Shown here one piece after another: positions 1 through 7,882 of a stretch of DNA of 39,241 nt. How positions within the stretch are numbered: the stretch's first letter is position 1; each line of letters begins with the position of its first letter. The notes beneath the pieces are model-generated. The model had not been told where the DNA came from. It was given only the letters and a program-made list of their open reading frames with translations, and ran no database searches. The translations under genes were made by a program, and so were the position numbers. Origin of the DNA: Zoogloeaceae bacterium (lineage in GTDB: Bacteria > Pseudomonadota > Gammaproteobacteria > Burkholderiales > Rhodocyclaceae); contig JAISRR010000085.1 in NCBI GenBank assembly GCA_031273565.1, forward strand, positions 1-39,241. The letters run 5' to 3'.

Positions 1-49
1 GTGAGCGTGAAAGCGTTACGGGCTACGCCCTCCACGCTTTCACGCTCAC
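1..49. repeat. long perfect inverted repeat (hairpin)
   Basis: The first 49 bases fold back on themselves. GTGAGCGTGAAAGCGT at 1-16 is the exact reverse complement of ACGCTTTCACGCTCAC at 34-49, and the interior adds a short GGGC/GCCC stem. No T-run follows on the plus strand within the next bases, so it is not a clean intrinsic terminator. It may be a REP-type element or a terminator belonging to a gene left of the window. The window edge prevents a decision. Confidence 0.7.
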
Positions 50-82
50 ACAAAACCTGTAACCTTTGAGGGCAGTTCATAA

Positions 83-131
83 TACAAGGGCGGTATCGAA
101 GAAACCGCCCTACCTGAACCCGCCCTGCCTG
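83..131. repeat. palindromic repeat with tandem 15-base units, copy a
   Basis: A GGGCGGT/ACCGCCC hairpin at 88-110 is followed by two copies of a CCTGAACCCGCC-type unit. Read on the minus strand this is the same architecture as 28911-29020: units of the form GGYAGGGCGGGTTCA leading into GGTAGGGCG and a hairpin. The rest of the 50-318 gap shows no convincing gene. The ORFs called there (110-301 minus and the 5' part of 300-518 plus) have no recognisable protein content. Confidence 0.65.
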
Positions 132-318
132 AACCCGCTCAGGCTGCGCTCCCAGGAGGCATTCGCGCCGTTGGTCGGCGTGTCCGACTTTTTGGCGTGA
201 AGCACCGCAAACGATACTGCCACCTCATCAACCGCTGATTGCCAACGCGTTTCCTCAAAAGCTGACGACATCTGCCTGTGCGATTGCCCTGCAAACCCCA
301 TGAAGGCGAAGCCGCGCC

Positions 319-2502
319 TTACTGAACTGTCCTCAGTCCTCCGTCCTCTGTCTTCTGAACCCGGTACTTGCCCAGCAACTCACTGGCAGGCAACGCCTTG
401 TCATAACGGAAGCCCTGAACATGATGGCAACCTTCGCGGCGCAGGAAATCTTCCTGTTCTTCACGCTCGACGCCTTCGGCCACGACTTCCAGACCCAGTG
501 AAGCGGAGAGCGCGATAATGGCGCGGATAATGGCTTCGTTGTTGATGTTCTGACCGATGTCGCGGACAAAAGAATAGTCGATCTTGAGCCTGTGTACCGG
601 CAACCGTTTCAGATAACCCAGCGAAGAATAGCCGGTGCCAAAATCGTCGACCGCCAGATAGATGCCCATCTTTTCCAGCTCATGCATGATGTTCAATGCC
701 TGCCCGGTTTGGCTCATGAGCATGGATTCGGTAACCTCCAGTTCCAGTTGATGCGGTTGCAGGCCACTGATTTCGAGTTGCTGTCGCACCTGGGTCACGA
801 GATCGACGCGCTCAAGCTGCTGCACCGAAAGATTGACGGCGATTCTCGGCACATGCAACCCCTTTTTCTGCCAGAAACTCATCTGGCGGCAGGCTTCCTG
901 CAACACCCAGGCCCCGATGTCACTGATGATGCCGATTTCTTCGGCAATGTGAATGAAACGATCCGGCAACATCAGTCCGAATCCGGGGTTCTGCCAGCGC
1001 ACCAGCGCCTCCACGCCGATCAGATGTCCGGTAAGCAGGTTGAACTGGGGCTGGTAGTGCAGCACCAGTTCCTTGTGGTTGATGGCATTACGCAGCGCGT
1101 TTTCCAATGCCAGACGTTCAAACGCGTCGACGCTCAGACTGTTCTCAAAAAACTGGTAGGTGTTGCGCCCCAACTCCTTGGCCTTGAACATCGCCAGATC
1201 AGCATGTTTCAACAGGGTTTCGGCATCATCGCCATTTTGCGGAAAGATGGCGATGCCGACGCTGGCCGTAATGTAAATCTCCTGATCCTGCAAAATCAGG
1301 GGTTTGGTGAGCAGCGCCAGAATTTTTTCCGCCACCACGGTAACGCTGTCTATACTGACATTTTCTTCCAGCAGAATCAGGAATTCATCGCCCCCCAGGC
1401 GGGACAGGGTATCGCTGCCGCGCAGCAGGGTTTCCACGCTGCGCGCCACGACCCGCAGAAGCGCATCGCCCATGTGATGACCCAGCGTGTCGTTCACATT
1501 CTTGAAGCGGTCGAGGTCGATAGACAGCAGCGCCAGTTGTTGCCTGTCGCGCCGGGCACGTTCCAGCGCATGCTCCAGTCTGTCCCGCACAAGATTGCGA
1601 TTGGGCAGCCCGGTGAGCGCATCGTGGTAGGTCAGAAAATCCAGATGAGCCTGATCGCGCTTGCTCTTGGACAGGTCGCGCACAATGCCCCACCAGCCAT
1701 CGTACTCGTCGTTCTCGTCATAGGACGCGTAAAGCTGCAACTCGATGGGGAAGGTGCTGCCATCCTTCCTGATCTGTTCCTTTTCATAGAGTTTGCAAAC
1801 CCCACGCTCCCTCACTTCCTGTTCATTGCGTAGATCGCTCTCGTGCAGATAAGCTGGCGTGATGTCACGCGGCGTCATGCGCCAGAGTTCTTCTCCGGTA
1901 TAGCCCAGAGATTCCTGGAAAGCGCGATTGGTTTCGATGAAATGGCCTTCCATGTCGATACGTACGTAGCCATCGATCATGCTGTCGTACAGCCTTTTGT
2001 AACGGATATTTTCGGCCAGGATGCGCTTCTCCAGATGCTTTCGCCTGCTGATGTCGATCAGATAGACAATGAAGTGCGGACTCCCGTCGAAGACAAAGCG
2101 TTCGGCAGAGAGCGACAGGAAGTGAACTTTCTGGTTGCGCTCCAGTATCTCCGCAGGGAAATCCGTTATCCCCCCCTTTTCCTGCATCTGTGCGAAAAAA
2201 TTACGCCGCTGTTCCGGGTTGTTCCAGACCTGCCGCTCATCCACCAGTTGTCCCGCCAGTTCGTCGCGCGGCCAGCCCAGCAATTTCGCCAGCGCATCGT
2301 TACTGTCGACGACAACATTTTCTTCGGGCGTGTTTCCGAGTTTGATAATGCAGGCCGCAATTGGAAACTTGTAGAAGGCCGCATCGAAATAATGCCTGAC
2401 GCGCTGGCCACTCTCCTGCTGCATCCGGATCTGGCTACGCAAGCGGTAAACCAGGTACAGCAGGATGAGACAGAAGCCAATGAGCGGGGCGATAATCCTC
2501 AT
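319..2502 (-). CDS. membrane-anchored PAS-PAS-GGDEF-EAL cyclic-di-GMP turnover protein
   Basis: This 727-residue protein probably senses a signal and makes and/or degrades cyclic di-GMP. One N-terminal membrane helix (about residues 4-20) is followed by two PAS domains (about 35-155 and 165-280), a GGDEF domain and an EAL domain. The GGDEF motif is intact (370-374), with an RxxD product-inhibition site (361-364) five residues ahead. The EAL domain keeps EAL (498-500), NLSV, the ELEVTES segment, DDFGTGYSS and EGVE, so both activities look possible; which dominates cannot be read from sequence. The start is ATG at 2502, behind a strong AAGGAGG six bases upstream. The C-terminal tail (about VQKTEDGGLRTVQ) is encoded by a dispersed repeat and is not expected in the family. 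The neighbouring LuxR-type gene does not form an obvious operon with it. Confidence 0.93.
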   Translation of the reverse strand: MRIIAPLIGFCLILLYLVYRLRSQIRMQQESGQRVRHYFDAAFYKFPIAACIIKLGNTPEENVVVDSNDALAKLLGWPRDELAGQLVDERQVWNNPEQRRNFFAQMQEKGGITDFPAEILERNQKVHFLSLSAERFVFDGSPHFIVYLIDISRRKHLEKRILAENIRYKRLYDSMIDGYVRIDMEGHFIETNRAFQESLGYTGEELWRMTPRDITPAYLHESDLRNEQEVRERGVCKLYEKEQIRKDGSTFPIELQLYASYDENDEYDGWWGIVRDLSKSKRDQAHLDFLTYHDALTGLPNRNLVRDRLEHALERARRDRQQLALLSIDLDRFKNVNDTLGHHMGDALLRVVARSVETLLRGSDTLSRLGGDEFLILLEENVSIDSVTVVAEKILALLTKPLILQDQEIYITASVGIAIFPQNGDDAETLLKHADLAMFKAKELGRNTYQFFENSLSVDAFERLALENALRNAINHKELVLHYQPQFNLLTGHLIGVEALVRWQNPGFGLMLPDRFIHIAEEIGIISDIGAWVLQEACRQMSFWQKKGLHVPRIAVNLSVQQLERVDLVTQVRQQLEISGLQPHQLELEVTESMLMSQTGQALNIMHELEKMGIYLAVDDFGTGYSSLGYLKRLPVHRLKIDYSFVRDIGQNINNEAIIRAIIALSASLGLEVVAEGVEREEQEDFLRREGCHHVQGFRYDKALPASELLGKYRVQKTEDGGLRTVQ
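320..360. repeat. ACTGAACTGTCCTC repeat at the end of the GGDEF-EAL gene
   Basis: The plus strand reads ACTGAACTGTCCTC and then alternating GTCCTC/GTCTTC units. The same core is found in reverse orientation inside rsmG (5560-5601), and a shorter CTGTCCTCAGTC match is at 29024-29035. It is preceded by GGCGAAGCCGC, resembling the GGCGGC-GCCGCC hairpin that accompanies the rsmG copy. The repeat overlaps the last 13 or so codons and the stop codon of the minus-strand gene. Confidence 0.65.
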
Positions 2503-2822
2503 ATGCCGCCTCCTTGAAGCGGGTCATGGGCGAACGCGCTTGCGTCGAATCGGGATGCGATGCGACGCAAAACAGAATCGTGCGGCAGGCTAAAGCACAT
2601 TTGCATATATGTGAATCCAAAGGGCTGAATGCCCTTTAATGCATCAAGTATCAGTCTAGTCTGGCAGAATTTCAAATATTGCATATTATTGTTCGAAAGT
2701 AAATAAAGGCGAGAGATATCACATTCAGTTCCCCGAATCGGGAAAAGATTCGGCAAAAACCTTTTCATTTCCCACATCCAGAATCCGGAGCTTGCGCCAG
2801 CCCGCCTTGCGCGGCAGTGTGG
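2503..2822. other. AT-rich intergenic region with two small hairpins, no gene
   Basis: This 320-base gap is much richer in A and T than its surroundings and carries no convincing gene. The 92-codon ORF at 2499-2777 has no recognisable content. It holds two small palindromes, AAAGGGC/GCCCTTT (2619-2637) and CCGAATC/GATTCGG (2734-2754), neither followed by a T-run in the direction that would end the upstream minus-strand gene. It most likely holds the promoter and regulatory sequence of the cyclic-di-GMP gene. Confidence 0.6.
2647..2675 (-). promoter_or_regulatory. candidate sigma-70 promoter for the GGDEF-EAL gene
   Basis: On the minus strand TTGAAA (2670-2675) and GATACT (2647-2652) are separated by 17 bases, which is the best match in this AT-rich gap. 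It would give a leader of roughly 135 bases. The motif scan was by eye and the -10 box is imperfect. Confidence 0.4.
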
Positions 2823-3227
2823 TCAGCCTTCACCCAGATCGTGCCGGATGGCGTAGCTGACCAGTTCGGCGGTGCTGCTCATCCCCATTTTATCCAGAAT
2901 GTTGGTTTTGTGGGTGCTCACGGTTTTGACGCTGAGATTGAGTTGTTGGGCGATGCAGGTAAGGCTGTGCCCTTTCACGAGCAGCAGAAATATCTGGTAT
3001 TCCCGGTCGCCGAGGCCATCGAACTGCGTCCGCGCCGGAGCCGGAGCGTCAGATTTTTCCCGCTTCCGGGACCTGACGAGAAAATCCGGACTCCAAAGCG
3101 GAGCGATCTGCTTTGGGTTGACACGAAGCATTGATTGACCGCTCCGGGCGCCGCAGCGCACGGATGGGAATCCCGTATCGCATCCCGCATTTTTCTGCGT
3201 GTTGCTGTTTACCGGCCAAACACGCAT
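2823..3227 (-). CDS. LuxR/NarL-type HTH protein lacking a receiver domain, possibly truncated
   Basis: The last 65 residues are a clear LuxR-type four-helix DNA-binding domain: LGDREYQIFLLLVKGHS, then IAQQLNLSVKTVSTHKTNIL and DKMGMSSTAEL. NarL/FixJ response regulators normally carry a phospho-receiver domain of about 120 residues in front. Here the preceding 70 residues (rich in R, S, P) show no receiver motifs, and no receiver fragment was seen in the other frames. The ORF begins with ATG directly after the tusA TAA stop (TAAATG), so translation could be coupled. An alternative ATG is at 3131. It could be a stand-alone regulator or the surviving 3' part of a response regulator gene. The DNA-binding domain is certain; whether the gene is functional is not. 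Confidence 0.65.
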   Translation of the reverse strand: MRVWPVNSNTQKNAGCDTGFPSVRCGARSGQSMLRVNPKQIAPLWSPDFLVRSRKREKSDAPAPARTQFDGLGDREYQIFLLLVKGHSLTCIAQQLNLSVKTVSTHKTNILDKMGMSSTAELVSYAIRHDLGEG

Positions 3228-3455
3228 TTACTTGCGTTGCAGCAGATATTCGAACACGCCGCCCGTTTCGCTGTGCGCGAGCAGCACATTGCCGGTCTGA
3301 TTGGCGAACGCCTGCATATCCTTGAGCGAACCGGGATCGGTGGCGAGGATTTTCAGTTTTTCCCCGCTCGCCATCGCGGCCAATGCCTTTTTGGTGCGCA
3401 AAATGGGCAAGGGGCAATTCAGACCCCGCACATCGAGTTCATGGTCGAAAGTCAT
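3228..3455 (-). CDS. tusA: TusA-family sulfur-carrier protein
   Basis: This small protein of about 75 residues belongs to the TusA/SirA family, which carries sulfur as a persulfide on a conserved cysteine for tRNA thiolation, molybdenum cofactor or other sulfur transfer. The signature DVRGLNCPLPILRTKKAL, with the CPxP motif and active cysteine, sits near the N-terminus as usual. The start is taken as ATG 3455 because family members begin just before this motif. The ORF track extends to a GTG at 3503, leaving 16 residues with no family counterpart. It follows parB by about 55 bases on the same strand and is directly followed by the LuxR-type ORF. The family contains several functional subtypes, so the exact sulfur pathway is not determined. 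Confidence 0.85.
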   Translation of the reverse strand: MTFDHELDVRGLNCPLPILRTKKALAAMASGEKLKILATDPGSLKDMQAFANQTGNVLLAHSETGGVFEYLLQRK

Positions 3456-3509
3456 GACTTCTGTTCTTTGGTACTGACGATTGAATTCACTTTTGGCAAT
3501 CACCGTTTT

Positions 3510-4358
3510 TTAGCGCAAGCGTCCCAGCAAACCTTCCAGTTGGTCGAGGTCGCCAAATTCGATGCTGATCCGGCCTGCGCCCTGTTTATTGGCGCGAATC
3601 TGCACGGCAGCGCCAAGGGTATCGGAAAGTTCTTCTTCCAGACGCAGGAGATCGCGGTCAGGCTGGCGTTCCACCACCTTGGGCGGATTGAGAAAACGCT
3701 GCGCCAGACGTTCCGCCTCGCGCACGGAAAGACGCTTTTGCGCGATGGTCTGGGCCAGTTGCACCTGTCCGGCGGCAGGCAGGGGCAACAGGGCGCGGGC
3801 GTGTCCCATGTCCAGCTTGTTGTCGAGCAGCATTTCCTGCACCGGCTCGCAGAGTTGCAACAGGCGCAGCAGATTGGAAGCGGCGGGACGGGAACGGCCT
3901 ACGGCGTCGGCGGCCTGTTGGTGGGTCAGGCGGAATTCATCGACCAGACGTTGCAGCCCCAGCGCTTCTTCGAGCGGATTCAGGTTTTCACGCTGGATGT
4001 TCTCGATCAGCGCCATGGCAAGCGCCTGTTCGTCGGGAATGACGCGCACCAGCACCGGCACTTCGGTCAGCCCCGCCAGCCCCGCCGCGCGCCAGCGTCT
4101 TTCCCCGGCGACAATTTCATAACGCTCCGCCCCCGGCGTGGCGTCCACCGGTCGCACCAGAATCGGCTGCATGATGCCCTGTGCCTGAATGGAGGCCGCC
4201 AGTTCAGCAAGCGCGGCCTCGTCCATGCGGCTGCGCGGCTGGTATTTGCCGGGACGCAGGCGGTCGACGGGCAGTTGACGCTGTTCGTCCGGGCGTTTTT
4301 CGTCGCTGCCGCCGGAAAGCAGGGCGTCAAGACCACGCCCCAATCCTCTCGTTTTCAT
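3510..4358 (-). CDS. parB: chromosome partitioning protein ParB
   Basis: ParB (282 residues) binds parS sites near the origin, clamps and spreads along DNA with CTP, and is moved by ParA. The N-terminus MKTRGLGRGLDALLSG is the typical ParA-interacting segment. The CTP-binding fold follows with QPRSRMDEAALAELAASI, the GERRWRA motif and ENIQRENLNPLEEA, then a helix-turn-helix (LTHQQAADAVGRSRPAASNLLRL) and a C-terminal dimerisation region. Length is normal. The start overlaps the end of parA by four bases (ATGA), so the two are cotranslated. No canonical parS palindrome was noticed in this window. Confidence 0.96.
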   Translation of the reverse strand: MKTRGLGRGLDALLSGGSDEKRPDEQRQLPVDRLRPGKYQPRSRMDEAALAELAASIQAQGIMQPILVRPVDATPGAERYEIVAGERRWRAAGLAGLTEVPVLVRVIPDEQALAMALIENIQRENLNPLEEALGLQRLVDEFRLTHQQAADAVGRSRPAASNLLRLLQLCEPVQEMLLDNKLDMGHARALLPLPAAGQVQLAQTIAQKRLSVREAERLAQRFLNPPKVVERQPDRDLLRLEEELSDTLGAAVQIRANKQGAGRISIEFGDLDQLEGLLGRLR

Positions 4359-5125
4359 GCCTTTTCCTTGTTCAACGCGAACCGCTGCAACATTTCTTCC
4401 GCCAGCGCCACGTAAGCCTGCGCGCCTTTGGAATTTTTATCGAAAGCCAATACCGGTTTGCCATAAGAAGGCGCTTCGGCGAGCCGCACGTTGCGCGGCA
4501 CGAGGGTGCGATACACCTTGTCGCCGAAATGACGTTCAAGTTCGCTGGAAACCTGCTGCGCGAGCGTGCTTTGCGGGTTGTACATGGTGCGCAGCAGACC
4601 TTCGATTTCCAGACGGGGATTGAGGTGGGCGCGGATTTTTTTCAGGGTATCGACCAGATCGGACAGCCCTTCCAGCGCGTAGTATTCGCATTGCATGGGA
4701 ATCACCACGGCGTCGGCGGCGACAAGGCCATTCACGGTCAGCATGTTCAGGGCGGGCGGACAGTCGATGAGGATGAAATCGTAAGGCGCGTTTTTCAGGG
4801 CGTCGGCGAGACGGTATTCGCGCCGCTCCAGCTCCACCACTTCCACCTCGGCCCCGGCCAGTTCGCGGTTGGCGGGCAGCACGGCGAATCCGAATTCGGT
4901 TTCCAGACAGGCTTCGGCGAGACCGACCTGACCGAGCAACACCTGATACACGGTCGGCAAGGCTTCACGCTTGAAGATGCCCGCGCCGGTGGTGGCGTTG
5001 CCCTGCGGGTCGAGGTCGATCAACAACACCCGACGACCTTTCTGCGCCAGACTGGCCGCCAGATTGACCGCCGTGGTCGTCTTGCCGACGCCGCCTTTTT
5101 GATTGGTGATGGCCAATATTTTCAT
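4355..5125 (-). CDS. parA: chromosome partitioning ATPase ParA
   Basis: This ParA/Soj-type deviant Walker ATPase (256 residues) works with ParB in origin segregation. The N-terminus has the deviant Walker A box KGGVGKTTTAVNLA, followed by the DLDPQGN switch and LIDCPPALNMLT, all intact. There is no N-terminal HTH extension, which points to the chromosomal type rather than a long plasmid ParA. It lies 29 bases downstream of rsmG on the same strand and overlaps parB by four bases, so mnmG, rsmG, parA and parB appear to be one operon. Confidence 0.96.
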   Translation of the reverse strand: MKILAITNQKGGVGKTTTAVNLAASLAQKGRRVLLIDLDPQGNATTGAGIFKREALPTVYQVLLGQVGLAEACLETEFGFAVLPANRELAGAEVEVVELERREYRLADALKNAPYDFILIDCPPALNMLTVNGLVAADAVVIPMQCEYYALEGLSDLVDTLKKIRAHLNPRLEIEGLLRTMYNPQSTLAQQVSSELERHFGDKVYRTLVPRNVRLAEAPSYGKPVLAFDKNSKGAQAYVALAEEMLQRFALNKEKA

Positions 5126-5154
5126 GCGTCAACCTTCATAACAGTCGCCATGCC

Positions 5155-5838
5155 TCAATTTTCCTCCGCAAGAATCACCAAATGCCGTTCCGCTGCCAAT
5201 CCCGGCACGGCGAGGGATTGTACCGCTTCCACCACAATTCCCGTAGGCATGGCTGCAATTTCCGCCGCCGGATGCTGTCCCTTCATGGCCAGCCAGCGCC
5301 CGCCGGGGGCAATCAGGTGGCGGGTCAGGGTGACGAAATCCTTTAATTCGGCGAAGGCGCGCGAGGTGATGCGTTCGTAGCGTCCCGCGAGGTCTTCCAC
5401 GCGCGCATGACAAATTTCTACATGGGAAAGCCCCAGTTCAATGACCGCCTGCCGCAAAAAGGCCGTTTTTTTCTGCACGGCGTCGGCCAGCGTAATGTGC
5501 AATTCCGGGCAGGCAATCGCCAGCGGAATGCCGGGCAAGCCGCCGCCACTGCCCACGTCGAGGACAGAAGACAGAGGACAGAAGACAGAGGACAGTTCAG
5601 TGACCGGCGGCTTTGCCGCCGCCTGATTCCTGACCTCTGAAACCCACGGCAAAATCGCCAGCGAATCGAGCAAATGATGGGTAATCGCCTCCGCCGGGTT
5701 TTTCAGCGCCGTGAGATTGTAGGTCTTGTTCCATTTCAGGAGCAGGTCGCGGTAAGCAAGCAGTTTTTGCGGCGCGTCGGCAGGCAGCGTCAGACCCAGT
5801 TCGGCAATGCCTGCTTCGAGTTGTTGCTGGTCGTTCAT
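5155..5838 (-). CDS. rsmG: 16S rRNA (guanine-527-N7)-methyltransferase RsmG with an in-frame repeat insertion
   Basis: RsmG methylates G527 of 16S rRNA using S-adenosylmethionine. The protein has the family's N-terminal helical part ([23 protein letters not shown]), the SAM-binding loop [16 protein letters not shown], and [13 protein letters not shown] plus GGRWLAMKG further on. At 227 residues it is longer than the E. coli protein (207). The excess is a 25-residue block between LAILPWV and VLDVGSG, encoded by 5566-5640, where E. coli RsmG has only a few residues. The block contains a tandem GAGGACAGAAGACA repeat, a GGCGGC/GCCGCC hairpin and a TCAGGAATCAG motif, all seen elsewhere in the window outside this gene. 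The reading frame stays open. The start overlaps the mnmG stop by four bases. Whether the insert is tolerated in the folded enzyme is an inference from frame conservation. Confidence 0.93.
   Translation of the reverse strand: MNDQQQLEAGIAELGLTLPADAPQKLLAYRDLLLKWNKTYNLTALKNPAEAITHHLLDSLAILPWVSEVRNQAAAKPPVTELSSVFCPLSSVLDVGSGGGLPGIPLAIACPELHITLADAVQKKTAFLRQAVIELGLSHVEICHARVEDLAGRYERITSRAFAELKDFVTLTRHLIAPGGRWLAMKGQHPAAEIAAMPTGIVVEAVQSLAVPGLAAERHLVILAEEN
5560..5640. repeat. composite repeat inserted in frame in rsmG
   Basis: Three modules are adjacent: a 14-base tandem unit GAGGACAGAAGACA (5560-5573 and 5574-5587, plus a partial third copy to 5595), the hairpin GGCGGCTTTGCCGCC (5606-5620), and TGATTCCTGACCTC (5624-5637), whose complement is a CAGGRATCAG-type unit. 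The hairpin matches 27389-27403 with paired C-to-T and G-to-A changes that keep the stem. The GTCCTC end matches 320-360. Confidence 0.8.
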
Positions 5839-7727
5839 CGGGCCTTGCGCTCCATACGTTTCAACTGAATCAGCAACAGCGAGATGGCCGCTGGCGTGAT
5901 GCCCTGTATCCGGCTGGCCTGTCCCAAAGTCTGCGGGCGGTGTTCCCGCAATTTTTGCTGCACCTCGCGGGAAAGGCCGGGGACGTTCGTAAAATCCATG
6001 TCGTCCGGCAGCATCAGATGTTCGTAGGCGGCGCTTTTGGCGACTTCTTCCCGCTGCCGGTCGATGTAGCCCTGATATTTGGCCTGGATGTCGACCTGTT
6101 CGATGACCAGCGCATCCAGCGTTGCTCCGTTTTTTTCACGCGCCTGCGGCAAGGTCATCAACGCCGCGTAATCGACTTCGGGACGGCGCAGCAGGTCGAA
6201 GAGCGAATATTCCCGCTCGATGGCCTTGCCCAACACCGGCTCCGCCGCCTCGGCAGGCAGCAGGGCGGGATTGACCCAGGTGGATTTCAGGCGTTCGATT
6301 TCGCGGGCGATGGCCTCACGCCTGGCGCAAAACGCCGCCCAGCGTTCGCCATCCACCAGACCCAGTTTCCGTCCCTGTTCGGTCAGGCGCAGGTCGGCGT
6401 TGTCTTCCCGGAGTTGCAGGCGGTATTCGGCGCGGCTGGTAAACATCCGGTAGGGTTCGGAAACGCCACGGGTAATCAGGTCGTCGACCAATACCCCCAG
6501 ATAGGCTTCATCCCGGCGCGGCGTCCAGGGGTCGCGTCCCTGCGCTTGCAGGGCGGCGTTAATGCCCGCCAGCAAGCCCTGCGCCGCCGCTTCCTCGTAG
6601 CCGGTGGTGCCGTTGATTTGTCCGGCGAAAAAGAGGCCGCGAATCGCCTTGGTTTCCAGCGAGGCCTTTAATCCACGCGGGTCGTAGTAATCGTATTCGA
6701 TGGCGTAACCGGGACGCAGGATATGGCAGTTTTCCAGCCCCCTGATGGAGCGCACGAGCTGTAATTGCACGTCAAAGGGCAGGCTGGTGGAAATTCCGTT
6801 CGGGTATATTTCGTGCGTCTCCAGCCCTTCCGGTTCCAGAAAAACGGGGTGGCTGTCGCGTCCGGCGAAGCGGTGGATTTTGTCTTCAATGGAAGGGCAG
6901 TAGCGCGGCCCGACGCCTTCGATGACGCCGGTGTACATTGGCGAACGGTCAAGGCCGCCACGGATGATGTCGTGCGTTTGCGGATTGGTTTCGGTCATCC
7001 AGCAGGGCCGTTGCGCGGGATGCTCCTCCGCCTTGCCGAAGAAGGAAAACACCGGCAGCGGGTCGTCCGAGCATTGCGGCGACATGACGGAGAAATCAAT
7101 CGTCTTGCCATCCAGACGCGGCGGCGTGCCGGTCTTCAAACGTCCCTGCGGCAGTTGCAATGCTTTCAGGCGCGCCGCCAGCGCGGAACTGGCCGGGTCG
7201 CCCATGCGTCCGCCGCCGTAGTGTTCCAGCCCCACATGAATCAGGCCATTCAGAAACGTGCCCGCCGTAAGCACCACGCTGGCCGCCTGAAAACGCACGC
7301 CCAATTGCGTCACCACGCCCGTTACCCGGTCGCCTTCCACCATCAGGTCATCGCAGGCGGCGGCGAACAGGGTCAGATTGGGCTGATTTTCCAGACGACG
7401 GCGTATCGCCTGCCGGTACAACGCCCGGTCGACCTGCGCCCGCGTCGCGCGCACCGCCGGCCCCTTGGAATGGTTGAGGATGCGAAACTGGATGCCGGCC
7501 TCATCCGTTGCCGCCGCCATCGCCCCGCCCAGCGCATCCACCTCTTTCACCAGATGCCCCTTGCCGATGCCGCCGATGGAAGGATTACAGCTCATCGCGC
7601 CCAGGGTTTCCAGATTGTGCGTGAGCAACAGCGTGCGACTCCCCGCCCGCGCCGCCGCCAACGCGGCCTCGGTTCCGGCATGACCGCCGCCGACGACAAT
7701 GACATCAAAAAGGATGGGGTAGAACAT
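5835..7727 (-). CDS. mnmG: tRNA uridine-34 5-carboxymethylaminomethyl modification enzyme MnmG (GidA)
   Basis: MnmG, with MnmE, uses FAD and methylene-tetrahydrofolate to modify U34 in several tRNAs. At 630 residues it has normal length (E. coli 629). The N-terminal FAD-binding motif [17 protein letters not shown], the [23 protein letters not shown] signature and [21 protein letters not shown] are all present. The start ATG at 7727 fits the family N-terminus ([15 protein letters not shown]). No Shine-Dalgarno sequence precedes it: the bases before the start are the tandem CAGGGATCAG repeat described separately. It is the first gene of the mnmG-rsmG-parA-parB run. Confidence 0.97.
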   Translation of the reverse strand: MFYPILFDVIVVGGGHAGTEAALAAARAGSRTLLLTHNLETLGAMSCNPSIGGIGKGHLVKEVDALGGAMAAATDEAGIQFRILNHSKGPAVRATRAQVDRALYRQAIRRRLENQPNLTLFAAACDDLMVEGDRVTGVVTQLGVRFQAASVVLTAGTFLNGLIHVGLEHYGGGRMGDPASSALAARLKALQLPQGRLKTGTPPRLDGKTIDFSVMSPQCSDDPLPVFSFFGKAEEHPAQRPCWMTETNPQTHDIIRGGLDRSPMYTGVIEGVGPRYCPSIEDKIHRFAGRDSHPVFLEPEGLETHEIYPNGISTSLPFDVQLQLVRSIRGLENCHILRPGYAIEYDYYDPRGLKASLETKAIRGLFFAGQINGTTGYEEAAAQGLLAGINAALQAQGRDPWTPRRDEAYLGVLVDDLITRGVSEPYRMFTSRAEYRLQLREDNADLRLTEQGRKLGLVDGERWAAFCARREAIAREIERLKSTWVNPALLPAEAAEPVLGKAIEREYSLFDLLRRPEVDYAALMTLPQAREKNGATLDALVIEQVDIQAKYQGYIDRQREEVAKSAAYEHLMLPDDMDFTNVPGLSREVQQKLREHRPQTLGQASRIQGITPAAISLLLIQLKRMERKAR

Positions 7728-7730
7728 ATT

Positions 7731-7761
7731 CAGGGATCAGGGGTCAGGAATCAGGGATCAG
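7731..7761. repeat. tandem CAGGGATCAG-type repeat abutting the mnmG start
   Basis: Four degenerate units (CAGGGATCAG, GGGTCAGG, AATCAGGG, ATCAG) run directly up to the mnmG start codon, leaving three bases between. Read with the gene, the leader is a run of CTGATCCCTGA-like units. The same unit appears at 27368-27377 after ffh and, modified, in the rsmG insert. Confidence 0.65.
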
Positions 7762-7839
7762 TAAAACCCTGGGGAACGGATTGCGCCGGAGAAAAGAGGG
7801 AGGATTTTACGGCAAGGGGGAAAAATCGGAAAACAGAAA

Positions 7840-7868
7840 CGGGAAAGAAGGGCTGCGCTTCTTTCCCG
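7840..7868 (-). terminator. intrinsic terminator after the Sel1-repeat gene
   Basis: CGGGAAAGAAG (7840-7850) pairs perfectly over 11 bases with CTTCTTTCCCG (7858-7868) around a 7-base loop. On the minus strand it lies about 15 bases past the stop codon of the Sel1-repeat gene and is followed by a T-rich stretch (TTTCTGTTTTCC). This is consistent with Rho-independent termination ahead of mnmG. Confidence 0.7.
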
Positions 7869-7882
7869 TCGTGGCAAAAGCG

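Noticed and set aside
592-1833. 413-codon plus-strand ORF opposite the GGDEF-EAL gene
   Set aside because: It mirrors the codon pattern of the real gene on the other strand and contains no recognisable domain.
2734-2754. CCGAATC/GATTCGG hairpin as terminator of the LuxR-type gene
   Set aside because: No T-run follows on the minus strand, and the stem is only seven bases.
2499-2777. 92-codon ORF in the AT-rich gap
   Set aside because: No ribosome-binding site, no domain, and it crosses the likely promoter region of the cyclic-di-GMP gene.
3135-5380. Overlapping plus-strand ORFs of 426 and 399 codons over parB and parA
   Set aside because: Both are antisense shadows of intact parA/parB genes with a four-base coupled overlap.
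3510-7727. parS sites near parAB
   Set aside because: No TGTTTCACGTGAAACA-like palindrome was noticed by eye. A pattern search would be needed to exclude degenerate sites.
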